Source: CAVVFX01 sp963777595 (GTDB lineage Bacteria; Acidobacteriota; Terriglobia; Bryobacterales; Bryobacteraceae). Taken from it: DNA of 64,000 nt. The position numbers were made by a program, and so were the translations under genes. Location of the stretch: contig CAVZRE010000028.1 of assembly GCA_963777595.1 (NCBI GenBank), positions 24,144 to 88,143 on the forward strand, read 5' to 3'. The notes beneath the pieces were generated by a model, which was not told the origin of the DNA, ran no database searches, and was given only the letters and a program-made list of their open reading frames with translations. Each line of letters opens with the position of its first letter. The first letter of the stretch is position 1. Positions 45,945 to 55,083 of this stretch are shown here, piece after piece.

Positions 45945-47664
45945 TCAAAACAAAAAATATCGTTGCGCCAGAGGCAGGACCTGCGGCGGGTTCGCACGTC
46001 AGCAATTCGCCGTCGGCGCGCACTTCGTAGGTTTCCGGATCACTTCGATCTTCGGCGTCGCCGAATTGTGGACCATGTCGCTTTTGCCAACGTGCGGCAG
46101 TTCTGCACCGCTACCGCCGCTTTCGGAAGCCGCTGCCGATGCCCGCCATCGGCAGCGAAGCTCTGCGAGACAAACGTCACCGACGTGGCTGCGGTCGCGC
46201 CGCCGAACGATCCGAACATCGGCCGGTAGAGCACCGGCTGCGGCGTCGGAATGGAGGCGTTGGCGTCGCCCATCACGCTCCAGGCGATGAAGCCGCCCTT
46301 GATGACCATCTCCGGCTTCACGCCGAACAAGGCCGGCTTCCACAGCACCAGGTCCGCCAGCTTGCCCGGCTCGATGGAGCCGACTTCGTGCGCGATGCCG
46401 TGCGTGATCGCGGGATTGATGGTGTACTTCGCGACGTAACGCTTCACGCGGAAATTGTCGTTGCGAGCCGAATCGTCCGGCAGCGCGCCGCGCTGCACTT
46501 TCATCTTGTGCGCCGTCTGCCAGGTGCGCGTCACCACTTCGCCGATGCGCCCCATGGCCTGCGAATCGCTCGAGATCATGCTGAACACGCCCAGATCGTG
46601 CAGGATATCTTCGGCCGCGATCGTCTCCGGCCGGATGCGGCTCTCGGCGAACGCGACATCTTCCGGCACCAGCGGATTCAGGTGATGGCACACCATCAGC
46701 ATGTCCAGATGTTCGGCGATGGTGTTCACCGTGTAAGGCCGCGTGGGATTGGTGGACGACGGCAGAATGTTCGGCAACGCGGCGATGCGGATGATGTCCG
46801 GCGCGTGGCCGCCGCCCGCGCCTTCGGTGTGATACGTGTGAATCGTGCGGCCGGCGATGGCCGCGATGGTGTCCTCGACGAACCCCGCTTCGTTGATCGT
46901 GTCGGTGTGAATGGCGACCTGCACGTCGAATTCGTCGGCGACGCGCAGGCAGGCATCGATGGCGGCCGGCGTGGTGCCCCAATCCTCATGCAGCTTCAAG
47001 CCGCACGCGCCGGCGCGCACTTGTTCGACCAGCGGCTCGCTGCGTGCGCGGCGTTGCCCTTTCCCAGAAATCCGAAATTCATGGGCCACGCTTCGGCCGC
47101 TTGCAGCATCCGCGCCAGATTCCACGCGCCGGGCGTGCAGGTGGTGGCGTTGGTGCCGGTGGCCGGACCGGTGCCGCCGCCGATCATGGTGGTGATGCCG
47201 TTCGAAAGCGCTTCGTAGATCTGCTGCGGCGAAATGAAGTGGATGTGGCTGTCGATGCCGCCGGCGGTGACGATCAGGTTCTCGCCCGCGATCACTTCGG
47301 TGGACGCGCCGACGACCAGTTCCGGATCGACGCCGTCCATGGTGTCGGGATTTCCCGCTTTGCCGACCTTCACGATGCGCCCGTCGCGAATGCCGATATC
47401 GCCTTTCACGATGCCCCAGTGATCGATGATCAGCGCGTTGGTGATGACCAGATCCAGCGCGCCGTCGGCTCGCGAGTGGCGCGGGAGCTTTGCCCCATGC
47501 CGTCGCGAATCACTTTGCCGCCGCCGAAGGTGATCTCGTCGCCATAGACCGCGAAGTCTTTTTCGACTTCGATGATCAGTTCGGTATCGGCCAGCCGCAC
47601 GCGGTCGCCCGTTGGTGGGCCCGTACAGATCGGCGTAGGTGCGGCGAGGAATCGAGAGGCTCAT
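45945..47664 (-). CDS. ureC: Urease alpha subunit UreC, frame broken
   Basis: About 573 codons, the family length. It starts MSLSIPRRTYADLYG with an ATGA overlap to ureB. All active-site parts are present: the nickel histidines in TAGGIDSHIHFISPQQ, the lysine that is carbamylated in CGLKLHEDWGTTPAAID, histidines in VAIHTDTINEAGF and TYHTEGAGGGHAPD, the flap histidine in LMVCHHLNPL, and the aspartate ligand in FSMISSDSQAMGR. The end reads VLPLAQRYFLF before the stop, as in other UreC. Breaks are near 47615, 47475, 47050, 46110 and 46035. It hydrolyses urea to ammonia and carbamate in the cytoplasm. Confidence 0.94.
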
Positions 47665-47967
47665 CTCGTGTTCCCTTGCCCTTGATGGCCGAAGATCACT
47701 CGATCGCCCGCGAACTCCACCAACTGGACTTCTTTCTCTTCGCCCGGCTCGAAGCGGACGGCGGTGCCGGCCGCGAATATTCAGCCGCATGCCGCGCGCC
47801 GCCTCGCGGTCGAAATCGAGCGCGTCGTTCACTTCGAAGAAATGATAGTGGCTGCCCACCTGCACCGGGCCGGTCGCCGGTGTGCTTGACGACCACGCGG
47901 CGCGGTGTCGTCGGCCGACGTTGGCCAGAATTCGATCTCGCTCTAAGAAATATTCGCCTGGTTTCAT
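47661..47967 (-). CDS. ureB: Urease beta subunit UreB, frame broken
   Basis: MKPGEYFLERDRILANVGRR opens the gene, 25 bp after ureA. The core QVGSHYHFFEVNDALDFDRE and AARGMRLNI are unmistakable. After a shift near 47770 the frame gives AGTAVRFEPGEEKEVQLVEF and AGDRVIFGHQGQGNTR with the stop overlapping the ureC ATG (ATGA). A smaller shift lies near 47895. The restored length of about 101 residues is normal. UreB forms the structural core with UreA and UreC. Confidence 0.92.
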
Positions 47968-47992
47968 TCTGATGCCTCGTTCGCATTCGGCC

Positions 47993-48299
47993 TCATTGAA
48001 TCGGATCGTGCACCGTCACCAGCTTGGTGCCGTCCGGAAAAGTGGCTTCCACTTGGACTTCGTGAATCATCTCCGCGATGCCCGTCCATGACGTCGTCGC
48101 GCCGTCAAGAATCTTCGCGCCCAGAGTCATGATTTCGGCAACGGTCTTCCCGTCGCGCGCCCACTCCAGAATCTCGGCGGTGAGGATCGCCATGGCTTCC
48201 GGATAATTCAGCTTCAGTCCGCGGGCGCGCCGTTTTCGTGCAACATCGGCTGCGACGATGAATCAGCAGCCGCTCCTGCTCGCGGGCCGTCAGATGCAT
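47993..48299 (-). CDS. ureA: Urease gamma subunit UreA, frame broken once
   Basis: MHLTAREQERLLIH starts the protein; one extra base near 48255 then moves the frame. The next frame gives VAADVARKRRARGLKLNYPE, AMAILTAEILEWARDGKTVA and EIMTLGAKILDG to the stop. Restored length is 101 residues, normal for UreA, and 307 nt is one over a multiple of three. It is a separate subunit as in most bacteria, not fused to UreB as in Helicobacter. The gene starts 7 bp after ureD. Confidence 0.93.
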
Positions 48300-48306
48300 A
48301 AAGCCG

Positions 48307-49154
48307 CTAATAGACCTTTCTGGGAAGAACCGCGTCTTCGCCTGTAAGGAACTTCTTCGAAATCTTCCAAACGGCGGCGAGCGTGGCCGGTAGTTCACGA
48401 GCGGAAACGCTCAATCCTCGTACGGCGATGCCGTCGGCGGCGAGCGTGCTCGATCCCCATATCATAACCCCGGGCTTGGATTGGCCGCTACAAAAATCGT
48501 TCAATTTCGATTCAAGCTCGCGCCACTTCGATGGATTCACTCCGACCGAGCATGCGTAGAAATTCGCAAGGTGGGAATATTCACCGAGCCGGGCGACCGA
48601 TCGAAGCGAACGCTTTCCCGGTTCCAGGATCAAGTTTTCGAGAAGCAGAGGACGCGACGGCGAACGCAGTTCAGTTTGAATGTGCAAGCTGTCGAACGCG
48701 AACGTTTCTCCCATCGCCTGGCGGCCTGGAGCCAAGACATCCCACCAAAAGAGCGTGGCGCCTTGGGCAAGCGAAACAGAAGTGCGCTGACGATGCCGTG
48801 ATCCGGCAAATGGAAGAATCGCATCCGGCAGGTATTCGAGCAACGCGCCTTCGGCCACGTGAATCTGATGTGCTGCTCGGATTCGGCGTCTCCTTCGCGA
48901 TGCCGATAAAGCCGCGTTGCCCCCGTGGTCGTCACCTGTACGACGCTACCAACTTCCGCATCGATATCCAAGCTCAGATGATCGCCCGAGAGGACGCCGC
49001 CGGATACGTTATGCAAATGAACCATGGAACGTCCGCCGTCGTCCGAAAAAGCGCGTACCACTTTCCAGGGCGGCTGCTGTTGCTCCACGTGCATGCGGGT
49101 GCTGCCCTCCCGCGCGTCGAAGCGCAGGACAAGTCGAGCCGCTAGCTGATGAAC
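48307..49154 (-). CDS. ureD: Urease accessory protein UreD (UreH), frame broken once
   Basis: The N-terminal part reads LAARLVLRFDAREGSTRMHV, EQQQPPWKVVRAF, VHLHNVSGGVLSGDHLSLDI and VVQVTTTGATRLYRH, all typical of UreD. A break near 48865 leads to AEGALLEYLPDAILPFAGSR, then LFWWDVLAPGRQAMGE and a variable C-terminus ending LPRKVY. No standard start codon is present at the expected place; codons GTT-CAT-CAG precede LAARLV, and the open frame runs further into ureF up to 49214, so the start given is approximate. UreD binds the apo-urease and recruits UreF and UreG. Confidence 0.87.
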
Positions 49155-49801
49155 AGACGTGTTTCGAGCGACCCGTGACGCATCGACGCCAACTCCGGCA
49201 GCGGTGTGAAGCACCCGACCTCCCTATTTTCTGAAGCGAGCGCTGCGGCGCAGATGGATGGCTTCAAATTCCAGATGATTTGGCTCGCGGCGATCTGCCC
49301 AAGGGGCATCAAGCGCTGGCAAACCGAGATGAGCCCGGCAATCGACTGCCGCAAGTACGCAAGCACAATATCGTTTTCCGGAATTTCGAGGTGGGCGCCG
49401 GTCATGCCGAAAGCCACTGGGTACGCCAGGCCATCGGGGATCACAGTTTCGCTTACCATGGCGTTGACCAATTGCGAGAAACGCCGTCCGATCTTCATTG
49501 CACCATCGCGCGATTCCCGCGCGACCCTCCGCGCACAAAACTCGTCGCTCAATTGCCCGGCATCTTCACCGCACCACGCCCGTCGCACGAAGCTCGCGTC
49601 AAGCACCCCGGTTTCAGCCAAATAGTCTCGAAAAAACGACTCCGCAGTATCGGAACCTAAGCAGCCTTCGTCAACCAGCGTCTCCAACCCGAACGAGTGG
49701 GCCCCAGCTCCTATCGGAAGCGCGGAGTCGGCTACCTGCAGCAGGTCGAGGAGGGTGTGCAACTTAAGCTGATGGTAATACAGACAAGAATTACCGCGCA
49801 C
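49142..49801 (-). CDS. ureF: Urease accessory protein UreF
   Basis: From a GTG at 49801 the frame gives about 219 residues, the usual UreF length: LHTLLDLLQVADSALPIGAG, AHSFGLETLVDEGCLGSDTA, ESFFRDYLAETGVLDASFVR, SRDGAMKIGRRFSQLVNAMV, YPVAFGMTGAHLEIPENDIV and LISVCQRLMPLGQIAASQII. UreF forms the bridge between UreD and UreG in nickel delivery. No break occurs inside this part. The same open frame continues upstream into an aldo/keto-reductase fragment, so translation could in principle produce a fused 320-residue protein starting at 50104. The 3' end overlaps the ureD reading frame. Confidence 0.9.
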   Translation of the reverse strand: MRGNSCLYYHQLKLHTLLDLLQVADSALPIGAGAHSFGLETLVDEGCLGSDTAESFFRDYLAETGVLDASFVRRAWCGEDAGQLSDEFCARRVARESRDGAMKIGRRFSQLVNAMVSETVIPDGLAYPVAFGMTGAHLEIPENDIVLAYLRQSIAGLISVCQRLMPLGQIAASQIIWNLKPSICAAALASENREVGCFTPLPELASMRHGSLETRLFIS

Positions 49802-50104
49802 GTCCAGCGTTGGCTCGACGCGCTCCGGCCGATGATTGGTATTCCACAACTTGGCGGTGACAAAAATGTCCGCACGCTCAATTCCTAGCGGCGAGTCCGG
49901 CGTGCAAGGCTTGGCCCACTCTCGCTGATTCCGGTATCGTTCCGCGCAATCGAACTGTCGAAATCCCGCTTCCAGCGCGTCTCTAGTGGCACTTATCGTC
50001 ACGGCTGGATCGGGAATTAGAGTGCCGAAACCGAGTGCGGGGATAGGGCCGGCTCCGCCGCTCAGCGGTATTCTTCTCGCCCGAAAATCAGAACAGCCCA
50101 TCAT
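49802..50104 (-). pseudogene. Aldo/keto-reductase N-terminal fragment, in frame with ureF
   Basis: MMGCSDFRARRIPLSGGAGP, then IPALGFGTLIPDPAVTISAT, EAGFRQFDCAERYRN and ADIFVTAKLWNTNHRPERV are the first third of an aldo/keto reductase, with the D and Y of the catalytic tetrad and the lysine in AKLWN. The fold is cut after about 100 of 320 residues, where ureF begins. A middle stretch (REWAKPCTPDSPLG) is out of frame between two compensating indels; the shifted reading gives EVGQALHAGLAAG. It starts 22 bp after the sigma-54 activator gene. Confidence 0.75.
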
Positions 50105-50125
50105 GATGAAGCGCGCGGCCGCTCC

Positions 50126-51113
50126 TCAATAGCTGGCGGCGGCCGCTAACTGTCGAATGGGGCGCACCCGCGAGGAGCGGCGTGTTTCAATTCCGAGCTT
50201 TCGCATCTTATAGATCAGCGTCGTTCGCGGCAATCCCAGGCGGTTGGCCGCTCCGTCCTGCCCTCCAATCAGCCAGTCGGTCTGCTTCAAGGTTTCCAGG
50301 ATATGCTCCCGATCGGCATCGGCAAGAGTGCGGGAAACGCTCTCTGAACGTCTGCTTCACCGTCTGCTTCAGGTCCAGCGGCAGACGCAGCACCGACCCG
50401 GGCGAAAAGAGCACCGCGCGCTCGATGAAATTTTGCAGTTCCCGAATATTTCCCGGCCAGTCGTGCGCCTTCAGGACCTCCACCACTTCATCGGGAATCG
50501 AATCGATGGGCTTGTTGAGCCGGGCAGCACATTTTGCCACGAAGAACTCCGTCAACGGCAGGATGTCCTGAATGCGTTCACGCAACGGAGGCAAGCAGAT
50601 TGGAATCACGTTCAACCGGTAGTACAAGTCTGCCCGAAACAGCTTCTTGGCGACGAGCCGCTCGAGATCCTGGTTTGTCGCTGCCACTACCCGCACGTTG
50701 ACCCGGACGGTCTGGCCGCTGCCCAATCGCTCGAACTCCTTTTCTTGCAGGGCGCGTAAGAGCTTGGGTTGAAGTTCCAACGGCAGGTCGCCGATCTCGT
50801 CCAGAAAGAGCGTGCCTCCGTCCGCCATTTGAAATCGCCCCTGGGTTTGCGCCCACGCTCCCGTGAAGGCGCCTCTTTCGTGGCCAAATAGTTCGCTCTC
50901 CAACAAAGCACCCGGAATCGCGGCGCAGTTGAGGGCCACAAAACGTTGGTTACGGCGAGGGCTAGCCTCGTGAATGGCTCTCGCAATCACTTCTTTTCCG
51001 GTGCCGGTTTCGCCCTGGATCAAGACAGCGGAGTCTACTGGCGCCACCCGTTCCACATCTGTAAGCAACGCACGGAATTTCGGACTGGACCCGATCAAAT
51101 CTAAAGTAGTCAT
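50126..51113 (-). CDS. Sigma-54-dependent activator without sensor domain, frame broken once
   Basis: MTTLDLIGSSPKFRALLTDV (AGGA 9 bases upstream) leads straight into the AAA+ domain: GETGTGKEVIARAIHEAS, ELFGHERGAFTGA, GGTLFLDEIGDLPLELQP, ATNQDLERLVAKKLFRADLY and HDWPGNIRELQNFIERAVLF. After a shift near 50335 the frame gives ADREHILETLKQTDWLIGGQ and the Fis-type helix GAANRLGLPRTTLIYKMRKL, ending at 50126. There is no receiver, GAF or PAS domain, so control must come from another protein or from its level. It is the first gene of the urease operon, 22 bp before the reductase/ureF frame. It likely drives sigma-54 promoters of the urea genes. Confidence 0.88.
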
Positions 51114-51224
51114 TACGTTTTTCCTTTGTGAATGTGAGACTTGTTCCACGCTTTACTCCGATCAAAAGCCGGGCTGCACTCGCGCGAGCGCGGTCCCCAG
51201 TCGCGCTGCTCTTAATACTTGGGT

Positions 51225-51440
51225 TCATTGCCTTGCACCTATTTGTGATTCCGGCTTGAGTTGATTCATGACTCGCCCGAAAAACTCGACCAGTTCTTCA
51301 GGCGTTTCAAACCCCGTGTTTTGTCCCGACATTACGTGCTCTGCCCGTCCTGCGAAATGCGCTGACCCTGGTTCCGCTGGGTCGCGAAACTGAACGACGA
51401 AGACCCGATCCGGCGAGTTCTTCGGCGATGCTCGGGCTTT
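51225..51440 (-). CDS. Small protein of unknown function
   Basis: A short minus-strand frame reads DRVFVVQFRDPAEPGSAHFA, GRAEHVMSGQNTGFETPEEL and VEFFGRVMNQLKPESQIGAR before its stop. The pattern (FVVQF, then GRxEHVxSG, then F-x-x-x-x-E-L-x-x-F) looks like a small conserved acidobacterial protein with no named family, from memory only. The frame stays open upstream to about 51540 but offers no ATG, GTG or TTG, so the start is uncertain. It fills most of the otherwise empty 500 bp between the two divergent urea regulators. Confidence 0.45.
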   Translation of the reverse strand, partial: KARASPKNSPDRVFVVQFRDPAEPGSAHFAGRAEHVMSGQNTGFETPEELVEFFGRVMNQLKPESQIGARQ

Positions 51441-51612
51441 GCGGTTTCTTCCTTCCGCCTTTTTTTGGATCCCTTCCCGCCCTTGCCGTTCAGCACGTGA
51501 TTCAGAATAGAGCCTGAAGTCCGTTTTAAGCCATAGAAGGGGCGTGGAAGTTCCGTAGAGCTTTCGTTAAAGGTAAGATTAGAACTGGCCCACGAAGGCC
51601 ATTGGTGACACA

Positions 51613-53169
51613 GTGGCATCGCGGGCTATTTTTGTATTCCCACCGTTTCGGCTGGACGCCGGGAACGAACAATTTGGCGCGATTCGAACGTGGTGAACCT
51701 GCGGCCGAAGACGTTTGAGGTTTTGCTGTACCTGGTGCAAAATGCTCAGCGGTTGGTGACCAAGCGGGAACTGCTCGACAGCGTCTGGGCCGGCGCCAGC
51801 GTAAGTGATGAATTGCTCAGAGGGTACATCCGGGAACTGCGCGACGCGCTGGGCGACGATGCCAAGAAACCCCGTTACATCGAGACGGTTCCGACGCGTG
51901 GCTATCGCTTCCTGCCTTCGGTAAACGACGAGTCCTCCGTTCCAACGCCATCTTCGCGGCAAAATCCGGCGAAAGCGCCGCAGGAGGTGCGGGTGGGGAT
52001 CCTTCATTCCCTTACCGGCACCATGGCGTTGACGGAAAGCCCTGTGGTCGACGCCACTCTGCTGGCGATCGAGGAAATCAACGAGCGCGGCGGGATTCTA
52101 GGCCGGGAAATTCAGCCCGTGGTGATCGACGGCGCCTCGGATGAACGAGCGTTCGCCCGTCAGGCGGCGGCCCTGATCGCCGAGGCGAAGGTTTGCGTGA
52201 TATTTGGCTGCTGGACTTCCGCCAGCCGCAAGTCGGTGCTTCCCGATCGTGGAGCAGCGGGATCATCTGCTGATGTATCCCACTCAGTACGAAGGCATGG
52301 AACAGTGCGCCAATATCTTCTACACGGGCGCCGCGCCGAATCAACAAATCATTCCGGCAGTGAGCTGGGCGGTGGGTTTCCTGCGAAAGAAACGCTTCTT
52401 TCTGGTGGGCTGGAACTCGGTCTATTCGCGGGCGGCGAATGCGATCATCCGGGACGAAGTGGAAGCCTGCGGCGGCGAGATCGTGGGAGAAGAATATGTG
52501 CTGCCGGATAGCACCGAGGTAACTCGAGTGGTTCGTACGATCGCTCAAACTGAGCCGGATCTCATTTTCAATTCGCTGGTCGGCGATATGAACCTGTTCT
52601 ACACGCGCTTGCTGCGGGCCGCCGGAATCACGCCCGAGAAAATTCCGACCGTTTATTTCAGCGTCGGGGAAATCGAGCTGCAGAGTTTGTCGGCAAAAGA
52701 AATCGTGGGCGACTACGCCGCTTGGAACTACTTTCAGAGCCTGGACCGGCCGGAGAACCACGCATTTGTAAAGAGGTTTCGTTCCCGCTATGGCCGCCAG
52801 CGCGTGGTCGCCGATACCATGGAGGCCGGATATTTGGGGGTGCACTTGTGGGCGCAAGCCGCGCACGCGGCCGATCCCGATGACGTGGCGGAGACCCGCC
52901 GGGCGCTGCCGAATCAGAGCTTTGAAGCTCCTGGAGGACGGGTTCGAATCGATGCCGAGAATCAACACACCTGGAAGACGATGCGCTTGGGCAGGATCGT
53001 CGAGGGCGGGCAGTTTGAAGTCGTGTGGAGCTCCGAAAAGCCGATCCGCCCAGAGCCCTATCCCAGCTCACGTTCTCCGGCTGCCTGGGATGACTTTCTG
53101 AACAATCTATACAGCGCATGGGGTAGTAACTGGACTGGATCACAGAACGCCACTTCAGCGGAATCATAG
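51613..53169 (+). CDS. Winged-helix regulator fused to a UrtA-like urea/amide-binding domain, frame broken twice
   Basis: From GTG at 51613: VASRAIFVFPPFRLDAGNEQ, then one missing base in a T run near 51675, then VNLRPKTFEVLLYLVQNAQR, LVTKRELLDSVWAGASVSDE and RYIETVPTRGYRFLP. This is an OmpR/CadC-type winged helix (about residues 5-105). A polar linker of about 20 residues follows, with no membrane helix. Then comes a type-I periplasmic-binding fold matching UrtA: VRVGILHSLTGTMALTESPV, GCWTSASRKSVLP, and after one extra C at 52243-52245, DHLLMYPTQYEGMEQCANIF, YTGAAPNQQ and AAWNYFQSL. The restored total is 519 codons. It should bind urea or a short amide in the cytoplasm and control the divergent urea operons. 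Confidence 0.87.
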
Positions 53170-53184
53170 GCATTTGGAGGTGCT

Positions 53185-54066
53185 ATGGTGGAACACCTTG
53201 TCGGGCGCGTGGCCGAATTGTGGCGCTATCCCGTGAAGTCAATGCTGGGAGAGCGGAGAGACCAGATACCGATCACGCCGCGTGGGGCTCTGGGGGATCG
53301 GGCGTGGGCTCTTCGAGAGACTGCGACCGGGCGAATCGCCAGCGCAAAGAGGTTCCCGCAATTGCTCGGGTTCCAGGCCTGGTATGAAGTGGCGCCGACG
53401 TTCGCTTCACCCGGCCATATCGAGATCGGTTTGCCCAACGGGCGAACGATTTCGCCGGATGATCCGGACGCGTCGGCGATCATCTCAGATTTGCTGGGTC
53501 ACAGCGTGCGCCTGGAGAATCAGCCCGCGAGCGACGAGAAGACGGGCATCGATCGGGACACAGTGTTCGGCGATGTGCCCGTGAATCAGATGAAAGCGGA
53601 CTGGACGCCCGAGTCCATGCCCGACTATTTCCAACTGATGACGGGCACGTTCTTTGAGATTGGAGCAGTGTTCATATTAGCCAGCGGCTCCGTAGACCAC
53701 CTGCGCAAGCTTCAAGGCGGCACGGCACAGATTGACCGGCGCCGGTTCCGGCCGAACATCTACATCGAGTCCGAGGCCGAATGGGGTGGTTTTGTGGAGG
53801 ACTCCTGGCTGGGTGGTGCCCTCAACATCGGTGAAGCGGTTAGAGTTGACGGTTTCCAGCCTACGATATGGTGCGTGACCTCGACGCTCGCCCAACAAGA
53901 ACTTCCGCGCGACCTGAGCATTCTTCGGACTACCGCTCAGCATCATCGTGGATGCCTAGGTGTCTACGCGACGGTGACCGGGTCAGGATTGCTCCACGTC
54001 GGAGATGCAGTTTACCTAGTAGGCCAAGGGACCGATACAGCGCGTTCCATGTCTGAGTCCGCCTGA
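53185..54066 (+). CDS. MOSC-domain protein
   Basis: Start supported by GGAGGTGCT directly before the ATG. The first 100 residues form the beta-barrel MOSC N-terminal domain (VGRVAELWRYPVKSMLGERR, LGDRAWALRETATG). The MOSC core follows with LASGSVDHLRKLQGGTAQID, RRRFRPNIYIE and, near the end, HHRGCLGVYATVTG with the conserved cysteine that holds the transferred sulfur or binds molybdenum cofactor. Relatives include YcbX- and mARC-like proteins that act on N-hydroxylated compounds. Length 293 is normal. It follows the urea regulator by 15 bp and may share its transcript, but a functional link is not evident. Confidence 0.87.
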   Translation: MVEHLVGRVAELWRYPVKSMLGERRDQIPITPRGALGDRAWALRETATGRIASAKRFPQLLGFQAWYEVAPTFASPGHIEIGLPNGRTISPDDPDASAIISDLLGHSVRLENQPASDEKTGIDRDTVFGDVPVNQMKADWTPESMPDYFQLMTGTFFEIGAVFILASGSVDHLRKLQGGTAQIDRRRFRPNIYIESEAEWGGFVEDSWLGGALNIGEAVRVDGFQPTIWCVTSTLAQQELPRDLSILRTTAQHHRGCLGVYATVTGSGLLHVGDAVYLVGQGTDTARSMSESA

Positions 54067-54217
54067 CAGGCGGCGTCGGTCTGCCGACTCGAACCGTGGT
54101 CAATCGCCGATCGCATTATTCGAACTCGACGCGATTTCAAGACGTTAGCAACGGCATCCGCCTTGCCTTAGTCATTTCGACCGATGGGGCGCGTGAGCCT
54201 CGATGTAAGGAGAAATT

Positions 54218-55063
54218 ATGACAAGTGCAAATGCGGCGATGAAACCGGCACAGATCCGCTTGGACAAGCGCTCGGCTGCCTATTGGCGTGTCACGATCGA
54301 CAACCCGCCGATCAACGTGATGGGGCCGGAGATGGTTCGTAAGTTCCAGGAAGTGATCGATGCTCTTGAAACCGACGAGCAAGTCAGGGTTGTGGTCTTC
54401 GACAGTGCTGTCGAGGGTTACTTCTTGAATCATTCCGATTTCCTGGCGAAGCTTGAAGATCTTACTTCGATGCCGGCCGGTCCGACCGGTTTGCCGCCGT
54501 GGCCAGATTTTCTAGTGCGGCTCACTCGCCTTCCAGTCGCTTCCATCGCCCTGATCCGCGGCCGGGCGACAGGCAACGGCAGTGAGCTCACGCTCGCCTG
54601 CGACATGAGTTTCGCCAGCCGCGAGAAAGCCATCATTTCGCAATGGGAAGTGGGCGTGGGGATGGTCGCCGGCGGCGGTCCCATGGCGCGGCTGCCCCAA
54701 CTCATCGGGCGAAATCGCGCTCTTGAAGTGCTCTTGAGCTCGGAAGACGTCAGGGGAGATCAGGCCGAGGCGTACGGATACGTGAATCGCGCGTTGCCCG
54801 ACGCCGAACTAGATGCGTTCGTGGAAGCGCTTGCGGGTCGCATCGCCAAGTTCGACAAATGGGCGATTGCCAACACCAAGCGCCTGGTTAACACCAGCCT
54901 GCCGCCGGACGTCGAACTCGGCGCCGGGTGGGATGCGTGCATCGCTTCGCTTGGAAGACCGGCTGCGCAGGAGGGGATTAAGGCGCTGATCGCGCGCGGT
55001 TTTCACAAGCCGGGGGACGTCGAAAATCGGCTCGGATATTATCTCGGTCAAATCGGCGGTTAG
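54218..55063 (+). CDS. Enoyl-CoA hydratase/isomerase-family protein
   Basis: AAGGAG lies 6 bases before the ATG. The 281-residue crotonase fold is clear: WRVTIDNPPINVMGPEMVRK, VRVVVFDSAVEGYFLNHSDF, ALIRGRATGNGSELTLACDM with the oxyanion-hole glycine, and GVGMVAGGGPMARLPQLIGR. At the usual catalytic glutamate positions one sees G-S-E-L-T and E-V-G-V-G, so activity is possible, but the substrate cannot be named. The C-terminus lacks a dehydrogenase part. It is followed by a GlcG gene 20 bp downstream, and the two are probably co-transcribed. A role in a peripheral catabolic pathway is a guess. Confidence 0.88.
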   Translation: MTSANAAMKPAQIRLDKRSAAYWRVTIDNPPINVMGPEMVRKFQEVIDALETDEQVRVVVFDSAVEGYFLNHSDFLAKLEDLTSMPAGPTGLPPWPDFLVRLTRLPVASIALIRGRATGNGSELTLACDMSFASREKAIISQWEVGVGMVAGGGPMARLPQLIGRNRALEVLLSSEDVRGDQAEAYGYVNRALPDAELDAFVEALAGRIAKFDKWAIANTKRLVNTSLPPDVELGAGWDACIASLGRPAAQEGIKALIARGFHKPGDVENRLGYYLGQIGG

Positions 55064-55083
55064 GCCGCAAGCGAAGGGAAACT

